Shown: one piece after another, positions 1 to 5,491 of the stretch
Position numbering within the stretch: position 1 is the first letter of the stretch
Layout of the letters: every line of letters starts with the position of its first letter
Position numbers and translations under genes: made by a program
Notes under the pieces: generated by a model
The model's database searches: none
What the model was told of the DNA's origin: nothing
The model's input: only the letters and a program-made list of their open reading frames with translations
NCBI GenBank assembly: GCA_022361315.1
Contig: JAKSBB010001224.1
Coordinates: forward strand, 1 to 7,601
Direction: 5' to 3'
Length of the DNA stretch: 7,601 bases
From: Desulfobacterales bacterium
GTDB taxonomy: Bacteria; Desulfobacterota; Desulfobacteria; Desulfobacterales; Desulfobacteraceae

Positions 1-2
1 GC

Positions 3-329
3 CTATTTGGATGTACAATTATCGTTGGCGTGCATCTCGTAGCGGTCATTGTAGCCCTTGACAAACCCCTCAATGAAGTCAGAAGGCTTGTTTTCCTGCT
101 CCAGCTTTGCCACATGTCTTTCAACGGAAGATTTGGCCTCATCATCCGTATCCACGTAACCCAGGCTGCAGGTGCCCAGATGGCCGTCCATTCTCACCGC
201 ATCAATTCCGGCTCTCTGACCGGAATGAAACGTATCGGATTTCCCGTAAGCCCCGGCCTGGCCTGCCGTAAACAGTGCTATCAAGGCGAGGACGATGGCG
301 CCAAGGAGTATTTTTTTATATGCATACAT
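3..329 (-). CDS. Small secreted protein of unknown function
   Basis: Complete 108-residue protein that I do not recognise. The N-terminus (MYAYKK, then a hydrophobic stretch at about 7-22, then AGQAGA) is a standard Sec signal peptide with likely cleavage after Ala27, leaving a mature protein of about 81 residues in the periplasm or outside the cell. The mature part is hydrophilic and probably helical. It has two cysteines (C54, C105) that could form a disulfide, and two copies of an F-x-x-G-x-x-x-G motif (F34-G41 and F85-G92). The start is well supported: a GGGGGA Shine-Dalgarno (337-342) lies 7 nt before the ATG. It is transcribed divergently from the QueD-like gene, and nothing downstream on its strand is visible in the window. 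No lipobox Cys is present, so it is not a lipoprotein. Existence is quite sure; function is unknown. Confidence 0.75.
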   Translation of the reverse strand: MYAYKKILLGAIVLALIALFTAGQAGAYGKSDTFHSGQRAGIDAVRMDGHLGTCSLGYVDTDDEAKSSVERHVAKLEQENKPSDFIEGFVKGYNDRYEMHANDNCTSK

Positions 330-434
330 TTTTTAATCCCCCAAATGTTGGTCTTTTCAAATGAGCCCGGAGGTTCTGCGGGCTGCCGGATGAGATACAG
401 AAGAATAAGAGCCCTCTTTATCTCGTCCATGATA

Positions 435-464
435 GTAAGGTCGCAACTTCACCCGTGACCTTAC
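435..464. promoter_or_regulatory. Perfect 8-bp inverted repeat, candidate operator
   Basis: GTAAGGTC (435-442) and GACCTTAC (457-464) are exact reverse complements separated by 14 nt. As RNA the stem could extend by a G-U and a C-G pair, to a 10-nt loop. On the minus strand the repeat directly abuts TATCAT (434-429), a 5/6 match to a sigma70 -10 box for the small secreted protein gene. No good -35 is seen at the right distance, as would fit a promoter that depends on an activator or is controlled by a bound regulator. It is not a normal terminator: it lies between divergent genes and the nearest T-run starts 11 nt after the stem. The regulator is unknown. Confidence 0.35.
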
Positions 465-563
465 ACCTGCAGCCGTTTTTTTGTGCACCGCAGCCTCCAT
501 GCATGTGGCAGCGTTGATTCATCCCGGTTGGGTGTGATACCATTTTCAGCGACTATTTAACGT

Positions 564-611
564 GGCGGTGCCCGGCGTACGAAGGGTCGGCGTACCCGCC
601 ATCCAAAGGAG
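564..611 (+). promoter_or_regulatory. Structured leader and ribosome binding site of the queD-like gene
   Basis: AAAGGAG (605-611) is a good Shine-Dalgarno placed 5 nt before ATG 617. It also shows that the GTG at 611, which overlaps it, is not the start. Just upstream, GGCGG (564-568) can pair with CCGCC (596-600) and TGCC (569-572) with GGCG (589-592, one wobble), leaving a 3-nt bulge and a 16-nt loop. The octamer CGGCGTAC occurs twice, 15 bp apart (573-580, 588-595). The pairing ends only 4 nt before the Shine-Dalgarno, so it could affect translation. It does not match a preQ1 riboswitch that I know. Confidence 0.35.
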
Positions 612-616
612 TGCTT

Positions 617-1000
617 ATGCCGGGTGTATACGACATCTATGTGAAAGACCAGTTTGCCGCAGTCCATGCCCTGCGGGGATATGACGGCCAGCATGCCAAG
701 ATGCACGGCCATAACTGGACAGTAGAAGCCTGTATCCAGTGCACCAAACTGAACCAGAGAGGAATCGGAATTGATTTTCAGGATGTGCGGGAAACCCTGG
801 GGGATGTGGTGGGACGGCTGTCCCATACCAATCTCAACGATGTGGCGGAATTCGGGGCCATCAACCCCACCACGGAGAATCTGGCGAAATTCATCTACTC
901 CGAATTGTCCAGACGACTGAATACCGCCCACATCCGGGTAAAAAAAGTGTCGGTTCTTGAAAGCCGGGGCTGCGGGGCTGCCTACCGGGAAATTGAATGA
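617..1000 (+). CDS. queD: QueD / 6-pyruvoyl-tetrahydropterin synthase family protein with altered active site
   Basis: A 127-residue single-domain T-fold protein, normal length for QueD. QueD makes 6-carboxy-tetrahydropterin from dihydroneopterin triphosphate in the queuosine/7-deazaguanine pathway. Visible family marks are FAAVHAL with zinc ligand H17; MHGHNW with ligands H30 and H32; GIGIDFQDV (49-57), the usual 'DF' segment; LNDV (73-76); INPTTENLA (82-90); and E115 in VLES, the pterin-anchoring Glu. Two catalytic positions differ from E. coli QueD (Cys27, Asp70, His71). The residue four before HGH is H26 instead of Cys, and the LDH triplet reads L-S-H, so Asp is S69; only H70 of the triad remains. 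Nearby C39, C42 and C119 are not at the nucleophile position. No queC, queE or folE is adjacent. The fold assignment is very safe, but QueD activity is doubtful, so the symbol is by homology only. The start is ATG 617, set by AAAGGAG at 605-611. Confidence 0.85.
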   Translation: MPGVYDIYVKDQFAAVHALRGYDGQHAKMHGHNWTVEACIQCTKLNQRGIGIDFQDVRETLGDVVGRLSHTNLNDVAEFGAINPTTENLAKFIYSELSRRLNTAHIRVKKVSVLESRGCGAAYREIE

Positions 1001-1007
1001 CCTGCGT

Positions 1008-2276
1008 CTAAGGGCCGGTGCCGTTGGACTGGTGGATCTCCCGTTCGTGGATGCCGATGAGGTAAAGCAGCCCGTCCAATCCCATGGTGGAGATGGCATT
1101 GGCGGCCTTTTCCCGGACCACCGGCTTGGCGTTAAATGCCACCCCGAGTCCTGCAATGGAAATCATGGGCAGATCGTTTGCCCCGTCCCCGACGGCAATG
1201 GTCTGTTGAATGGACAATTTCTCACGCTGGGCAATCTCCCGGAGCAGACTGGCTTTGCGCTCTCCGTCAACGATATCTCCGGTGACCTCTCCGGTAACCA
1301 TTCCGTCACGGATCTCAAGTTCATTGGCATAGACATAGTCAAACCCCAGTTTATCCGCCAGATAGTCCCCCACAAAGGTAAACCCACCGGACAGAATACC
1401 CAGCTTATACCCTAAACTTTTGAGGGTTCTGGCCACCAGGTCCGCACCTTCGGTCAGGGGGAGCCGCTCCGCCAATCCCTGGATATCTTCTTCCCGAAGC
1501 CCTTTGAGGAGCGCCACCCTGCGCCTGAAGCTTTCCTTGAAATCCATTTCCCCCCGCATGGCCGCCTCGGTAATAGCCTCCACCTCCCGGCCGACACCGG
1601 CAAGTTTGGCCAGCTCCACAATCACTTCGGCCTGGATCAGGGTCGAGTCCATGTCAAAGACCACCAACTTGCGGTTCTTCCGGTAGATATTGTCCACATG
1701 GAAGGAAATATCGATATGCTGCTCCTGTGAGATCCGCATGAATTCTCCCCGCATATCCATAATATCGGTGGGGGTGCCGGAAATCGAAAACTGGATACTG
1801 GATTTAGGACTCTGTCCGGGACTCTGTCCGGGGCTCTGTGGACTGTCATCGCCTGTCTGCACCAATGACCGCCTGCCGGTCAGACGGGTAATGGAATCAA
1901 TATTCAGGTCATTTTTTGCAATCACCGAGGCCACTGCAGATATCTGCCGGGCACTGATGTCCCTCCCCAGAATGGTTATGATGCGGCGCTCTTTGCCCTG
2001 GGCATGAACCCAGCGCTCATAGCTGTCGTGGTCAACGGGTTTGATATCCACCGTCAGTCCCATCTTATGGCCTTCAAAAAGCATGTCTTTGAAAATCGGG
2101 GAGAAATCCTTCGAGCAGGGTATTTCCGCAAGGATACCCAATGAAATATGATCGTGGATCACGGCCTGCCCGATATCCAGAATCGTCACGTTATACTGGG
2201 CCAGAAGTCCCGTAAACCGGGCATCCAGCCCTTTTCTATCCCTGCCCGTAATATTGATGAGAACAATATCGCCCAT
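1008..2276 (-). CDS. serB: Phosphoserine phosphatase with two N-terminal ACT domains
   Basis: 422-residue cytoplasmic enzyme for the last step of serine synthesis: O-phospho-L-serine + water to L-serine + phosphate. Order: ACT domain 1 (about 1-80), ACT domain 2 (about 96-195), then a HAD-superfamily phosphatase (about 203-410). Catalytic motifs are complete: DMDST with nucleophile D208 and acid/base D210, S296 in LSGGF, K341 in GERKAS, and GDGANDLPM with Mg2+ ligands D364 and D368. Tandem ACT domains occur in long SerB proteins such as the mycobacterial SerB2, where they bind amino acids, so serine feedback is plausible here. ACT 2 carries a Pro/Gln/Ser-rich insertion encoded by a 12-bp tandem repeat. 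Start: an in-frame ATG exists at 2297, but AAAGGA (2282-2287) lies 5 nt before ATG 2276, and MGDIVLINITG is a normal ACT beginning. Its end faces the queD-like gene across 7 bp. Confidence 0.95.
   Translation of the reverse strand: MGDIVLINITGRDRKGLDARFTGLLAQYNVTILDIGQAVIHDHISLGILAEIPCSKDFSPIFKDMLFEGHKMGLTVDIKPVDHDSYERWVHAQGKERRIITILGRDISARQISAVASVIAKNDLNIDSITRLTGRRSLVQTGDDSPQSPGQSPGQSPKSSIQFSISGTPTDIMDMRGEFMRISQEQHIDISFHVDNIYRKNRKLVVFDMDSTLIQAEVIVELAKLAGVGREVEAITEAAMRGEMDFKESFRRRVALLKGLREEDIQGLAERLPLTEGADLVARTLKSLGYKLGILSGGFTFVGDYLADKLGFDYVYANELEIRDGMVTGEVTGDIVDGERKASLLREIAQREKLSIQQTIAVGDGANDLPMISIAGLGVAFNAKPVVREKAANAISTMGLDGLLYLIGIHEREIHQSNGTGP
1806..1841 (-). repeat. 12-bp in-frame tandem repeat within serB
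   Basis: Three adjacent 12-bp units read on the coding strand. Two differ only in the last base (GGACAGAGTCCC, GGACAGAGTCCT); the first is degenerate (CCACAGAGCCCC). They encode PQSP-GQSP-GQSP, residues 146-157 of SerB, between the second and third predicted strands of ACT domain 2. The unit is a multiple of three, so changes in copy number keep the reading frame. Confidence 0.85.
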
Positions 2277-2344
2277 GGATTTCCTTTCGGCTCCCAATTA
2301 ACTATAAACGGTTGAACCCTCCCGGCATTTACCGGGTGTGGTCT

Positions 2345-2374
2345 CTTATAGCCCCGGCAGGAATACCTTGTAAA
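2345..2374 (-). promoter_or_regulatory. Predicted sigma70 promoter of serB
   Basis: On the minus strand, TTTACA (2374-2369, 5/6 match to TTGACA), an 18-bp spacer, then TATAAG (2350-2345, 5/6 match to TATAAT). Transcription would begin near 2338, giving a leader of about 60 nt that includes the CCCGG/CCGGG hairpin at 2321-2336. Prediction by eye only. Confidence 0.5.
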
Positions 2375-2433
2375 GGGTTTTATCCCCGACATCCCCCTAT
2401 CCGATATTATCCTCACCCTTTCCTTATTTTAAG

Positions 2434-2462
2434 TTGATCCCGCCACCTGTTTCTGCCATACT
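2434..2462 (+). promoter_or_regulatory. Possible sigma70 promoter of the solute-binding protein gene
   Basis: TTGATC (2434-2439, 4/6), a 17-bp spacer, then CATACT (2457-2462, 4/6). Transcription would begin near 2469, about 33 nt before the ATG at 2502. The spacing is ideal but both boxes are imperfect. Confidence 0.3.
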
Positions 2463-2501
2463 TGAATAAATTATTTCTCAACAAAACACGCAAGTAAAAT
2501 T

Positions 2502-3251
2502 ATGACCAGACTTTTCGCAACGATTGCCGTAGTGATCTGCCTCACCACTGGTGCTGCATGGGCAGGACAACCCCTGACCATCGTCCGGGGGCAGAATTTC
2601 CCGCCCTACCATTACCTGAATGAAAAAGGTGAACTCACCGGATTTATTGTTGATATCATCACCGGTGTCAGCGACAGGCTCGAACTGGACATCCGTTTCG
2701 CCCAATACCCGTGGTCCAGATGTCTGCACCTGGTCAAAACCGGAGAGGCAGATGCCATGATGAACCTGTTCAAAACACCGGAGCGGGAAACATTCATGTT
2801 TTTTGAAGAATCAATCCTGGCCAGGGAAGTTAACATGTTCTTCACACTGAAATCCTCACCGGTTTTATTTACCGGGAATCTGGACGATCTTAAGGGGAAA
2901 CGTATCGGTGCTATCCGCAATTACAGCTATGGCGAAAACTTTGATGCCCGGAGTGCCGGTCTGAATGTTCTCCACCTGGAGACAGAAGACGGGCTGGTGC
3001 GGAACCTGGTGAGCCGGCGGTGTGATATTATCATCGGCAACGACATTGTTCTGCGTACCCTGGCCGGGAAGATCCCCGGTGGTGAAGATATCATGGCCGT
3101 GGGTCCCCGTGTCACCAATGATCCGCTTTACATCGGATTCTCAAAGGCCAGAGGTCATGCCGGGCTTGCCCGCCGTTTTTCAGATGCATTAAAGCAATTC
3201 AGGGCCGGCCCGGATTACCGGGCAATTTTAAAGAAATACGATATACAATAG
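2502..3251 (+). CDS. Periplasmic solute-binding protein, family 3 type (SBP_bac_3-like)
   Basis: 249 residues, typical for a family 3 (amino-acid type) extracellular solute-binding protein. The signal peptide is clear: MTRLF, a hydrophobic core at 6-18, then AWA with cleavage after Ala21. The mature protein opens with the family pattern LTIVRGQNFPPYHYLNE (25-41), GELTGFIVDI (43-52) and WSRCLHLVKTGEADAMM (71-87), followed by the second lobe (DLKGKRIGAIRNYSYG, 129-144) and the return crossover near DPLYIGFSK (207-215). No ABC permease or ATPase gene is next to it, and it has no sensor-kinase, cyclase or transglycosylase domain. It may feed a distant transporter or act as a stand-alone binding protein. 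The ligand cannot be told. No Shine-Dalgarno is evident before ATG 2502 (upstream is A/T-rich), but the signal peptide starts exactly there. It converges on the DUF89 gene, with 16 bp between the stops. Confidence 0.85.
   Translation: MTRLFATIAVVICLTTGAAWAGQPLTIVRGQNFPPYHYLNEKGELTGFIVDIITGVSDRLELDIRFAQYPWSRCLHLVKTGEADAMMNLFKTPERETFMFFEESILAREVNMFFTLKSSPVLFTGNLDDLKGKRIGAIRNYSYGENFDARSAGLNVLHLETEDGLVRNLVSRRCDIIIGNDIVLRTLAGKIPGGEDIMAVGPRVTNDPLYIGFSKARGHAGLARRFSDALKQFRAGPDYRAILKKYDIQ
3208..3223 (+). terminator. GC hairpin near the end of the solute-binding protein gene, weak terminator candidate
   Basis: GCCCGG (3208-3213), tetraloop ATTA, CCGGGC (3218-3223), then AATTTTA. It is a perfect 6-bp GC stem followed by only four T. 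It lies inside the coding sequence, 28 nt before the end of the stop codon, so full termination here would damage the transcript. It may instead stabilise the 3' end or pause polymerase, as there is no room for a terminator in the 16-bp gap that follows. Confidence 0.2.
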
Positions 3252-3267
3252 CGTATACGGACGCCGC

Positions 3268-4143
3268 TTAACCCATTCCCCCCGTCACACCACCCTGCTT
3301 GATGACCACATCACCCAGATCACAACCGGCCTGGCGGGCCACCACCCCGCATTTGGCCTTGAAGAGGAAATACACACGCGGGTCGTCATGATCCAGGGTT
3401 TCAAAATTGCCCTGCCCCTTTGAAATAATCAGATCCGCCCGTTCAAACTCCCGGACAAACGCATCGGTACAATAGGGGAGCAGCGTACCTGGAATCAGGG
3501 CGCCGGTGTCCATTACCCGGACCATTTCCGTGAGGCCTGAAGTCCTTGCATCCTCAATGGTGGCATCATTCTGGATGGGCCCTCCCCGCACGGCATAGAT
3601 GACCTTCCCGCAGTCCATTTCCTCCAGAAGCAACCGATCGAATACAATTTCACCGGCATTGTCTCCCAGCCAGAGGATATGAGAGGCCCCTTCCACGGCT
3701 GTCCTGAACCCGTCCACACTTCCGGTGACCCGGGTTTCCATGGCATGGGTGATGGTTGCTATAAGTTTTTTCCGTCCGACGGTGGATGCCGTACCGAAAT
3801 CAATGATATTGCCGGCAATGGCCAGACGGACACCGGTTTCAAACCTCTTTAGAGCGTCCTGTCCCGCTTTCATGGCGGTAAGTTCAGGCATCATCGCCAA
3901 TGCCATGGTATTATACTTTTCCTTAAGCCGGGCATAGGGATCCCGGACACCGGTCATTTCCCCCACGGTTTCCTGAATAAACCGGGCCATAAGCGGCGGG
4001 GGCCAGTCCGGGTCCAGAACGGATAATTTGCCCAGGATTTTTTTTAGTACGGCCAGCTGAAGTGTCTCATCCGGTGTGGCCAGACGGGCCGCATCCAGAG
4101 CCCCCCTGGCAATACAAGGGTAACAATCGGTGTTCATCCTCAC
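3268..4143 (-). CDS. DUF89 (ARMT1-like) family protein, subfamily I; predicted metal-dependent phosphatase
   Basis: 291-residue cytoplasmic protein of the DUF89 damage-control phosphatase family. Characterised members dephosphorylate damaged or surplus phosphometabolites using a bound divalent metal. Visible marks: the N-terminal TDCYPC (C7, C10) typical of the short prokaryotic subfamily I; GNIIDFG (111-117); LGDNAGE with metal ligands D161 and N162; VRGGPIQNDAT (185-195); and SKGQGNFE (241-248) with K242 in the phosphate-binding region. Length fits subfamily I. Start: GTG 4143 overlaps the cca stop (GTGA) and has AGGGAG (4152-4157) 8 nt upstream. ATG 4137, two codons later, gives MNTDCYPC and is the alternative. 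It is the last gene of the minus-strand operon. The substrate is unknown; quinone-pathway, tRNA-related or general sugar phosphate repair are only guesses. Confidence 0.88.
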   Translation of the reverse strand: MRMNTDCYPCIARGALDAARLATPDETLQLAVLKKILGKLSVLDPDWPPPLMARFIQETVGEMTGVRDPYARLKEKYNTMALAMMPELTAMKAGQDALKRFETGVRLAIAGNIIDFGTASTVGRKKLIATITHAMETRVTGSVDGFRTAVEGASHILWLGDNAGEIVFDRLLLEEMDCGKVIYAVRGGPIQNDATIEDARTSGLTEMVRVMDTGALIPGTLLPYCTDAFVREFERADLIISKGQGNFETLDHDDPRVYFLFKAKCGVVARQAGCDLGDVVIKQGGVTGGMG

Positions 4144-5480
4144 AACGTCATCTCCCTGACAATGGTTTCAAGTCTTTCCCGGGTATTCAGCTCAGGTGCG
4201 TCCAGCACCCGGTCAAAGAGATGCTGTTTCACCTTTCCGATCTCAGGTCCCGGCGGCAACGCCAGAATCCGGCAAATGTCCCGCCCCGTAATCTCAAGAT
4301 CGTTCACGGTAAACGCATGCTCTCCGTTAATCTCGTCCAGAAGTTTATTCATTCTGACCTTTACTTCTGACAGGCGATAGGGAGATTTGGCGAGGTTTCC
4401 CCGTTTGTCGGCAATTCTCATCCGCATGAAATCCCGGTAAGACAGGCCGAGGTCCGCCAGCATGGCGAGAAGACGGCGGACAGCCCTTGGCGTGCTCTCA
4501 CTGTTGAGGGGACGCATATGGGCCCGGATAAGGGATAGAATATAATCTGCCTCCCGGCGGGAGAACCGCAAATTCCGAAGATCATCGGCAAGCGCCTCCC
4601 TGTGGGTTTCATGGCCGGGAAAGGTCAGTTTGCCTTCCTTGAAACGGACCGCATCAAACTTTCCGACATCGTGGAGGTAACCGGCCAGCCGGAGCAATGG
4701 CTGCCGTGCAGGCAGGGCATCTCCCACCAGCATGCAGTGTTCAAATACGGTCTCCCCGTGATGGGGGCCGCCGTTGAGGTCCGCGCACCGGTCCAGGCAG
4801 GGAAACATATAAGTGAGCAGGCCGGTATCGTGGAGCAGGGTAAAAAAGCGGGACGGTTTTTCCAGGGCCATGGCTTTGATCACCTCCGTCCGGATACGTT
4901 CACCGGCGGCTCTGCTCTGCAGTTCCCGGCGCCGTCGTCGGATGGCAGCCATGGTGTCCCCACGAATATCACTGCGATACCGGGCGGCAAACCGGCAGGC
5001 CCGAACCATACGAACGGGATCTTCATTGATACGGGCGTCAGGATCTCCGGTGAAACGGATCTTCCCTTTTTTAAGATCATTGCAGCCGCCGTGGGGATCT
5101 GCCAGGAAAAACGTAACGGGATCCCAGGCCATGCTGTTGATGGTAAAATCCCGCATGCCCAGATCTGCCTCAAGCGTTCCCTCTTCTCCGCCATTACGGA
5201 AAGAGGCCACCTCTACCCCGTTGATGAGACTGATTTCAAAACTCCGGCCCACCTGCCGGGTTTTCTCGCTTGAAAACAAACGGGTGACCGCATCGGGCGA
5301 GGCAGCCGTCAGAATATCCACATCATTGGGCGTTTCCCCGTAAAGCAAGTCCCGCACAGCCCCGCCTACGACATAGGCTGCAAACCCTTCGGATTTAAGG
5401 GTATCAAGGATGGTGCGGGCCGGCGGCCACTGGTCACTTTTTTCCAGCTCCGGCAAGAGATTTGGGCACGTCCGGGACAT
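4140..5480 (-). CDS. cca: CCA tRNA nucleotidyltransferase (class II) with HD domain
   Basis: 446 residues. Adds or repairs the 3' CCA of tRNAs from CTP and ATP in the cytoplasm. Order: nucleotidyltransferase head (about 20-150) with GGAVRDLLYG (39-48) and the metal-binding pair D53 and D55 in NDVDI; R110 and D111 in RDFTINSMA (motif B); EDPVR (153-157), the EDxxR nucleotide-selecting motif D; RACRFAARY (160-168); ERIRTE (194-199); then an HD domain (about 240-340) with H248, H270-D271 and the LHDVGK signature. Class II enzymes include poly(A) polymerases and separate CC- and A-adding enzymes, so full CCA activity is likely but not proven by sequence. The intact EDxxR favours nucleotide selection. 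Start ATG 5480 lies 11 bp after the ubiX stop, with only a weak TAGG upstream, so coupling to ubiX translation is likely. Its stop overlaps the DUF89 start. Confidence 0.93.
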   Translation of the reverse strand: MSRTCPNLLPELEKSDQWPPARTILDTLKSEGFAAYVVGGAVRDLLYGETPNDVDILTAASPDAVTRLFSSEKTRQVGRSFEISLINGVEVASFRNGGEEGTLEADLGMRDFTINSMAWDPVTFFLADPHGGCNDLKKGKIRFTGDPDARINEDPVRMVRACRFAARYRSDIRGDTMAAIRRRRRELQSRAAGERIRTEVIKAMALEKPSRFFTLLHDTGLLTYMFPCLDRCADLNGGPHHGETVFEHCMLVGDALPARQPLLRLAGYLHDVGKFDAVRFKEGKLTFPGHETHREALADDLRNLRFSRREADYILSLIRAHMRPLNSESTPRAVRRLLAMLADLGLSYRDFMRMRIADKRGNLAKSPYRLSEVKVRMNKLLDEINGEHAFTVNDLEITGRDICRILALPPGPEIGKVKQHLFDRVLDAPELNTRERLETIVREMTL

Positions 5481-5491
5481 GTTTTCAGGAC

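Larger units (their letters stand above)
330..616. other. Divergent intergenic region between secreted protein and queD-like gene
   Basis: This 287-bp stretch has no convincing gene on either strand. It must hold the promoters of the two divergent genes. Visible structure, left to right: a 6-bp inverted repeat AGCCCG/CGGGCT (364-369 and 379-384) in the leader of the minus-strand gene; a perfect 8-bp inverted repeat (435-464) next to a -10-like box; a run of seven T (476-482); and a GC-rich leader with a repeated CGGCGTAC (573-580 and 588-595) just before the queD-like ribosome binding site. I see no riboswitch that I can name. Confidence 0.6.
2277..2501. other. Divergent intergenic region between serB and the solute-binding protein gene
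   Basis: This 225-bp region has no gene. It contains a good sigma70-like promoter facing serB (2345-2374), a weaker one facing the plus-strand gene (2434-2462), and a small hairpin CCCGG/CCGGG (2321-2325 and 2332-2336, 6-nt loop) in the serB 5' untranslated leader. A second -10-like TATAGT (2305-2300, minus strand) lacks a matching -35. Confidence 0.6.

Noticed and set aside
476..482. Seven-T run as part of an intrinsic terminator with the 435-464 palindrome
   Set aside because: The T-run begins 11 nt after the stem and no gene on the plus strand ends before it.
505..520. Sigma54-type promoter (TGGCA...) before the queD-like gene
   Set aside because: The -12 GC element is not at the required distance.
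514..541. Possible sigma70 promoter TTGATT/GATACC for the queD-like gene
   Set aside because: The -35 matches 4/6 but the -10 only 3/6 with a 16-bp spacer; too weak to annotate.
611..616. GTG at 611 as start of the queD-like gene
   Set aside because: It overlaps the AAAGGAG Shine-Dalgarno; ATG 617 has proper spacing.
4602..5343. Long plus-strand open frames opposite cca
   Set aside because: They are shadows of a strongly conserved enzyme; the translations resemble no family and have no ribosome binding signals.
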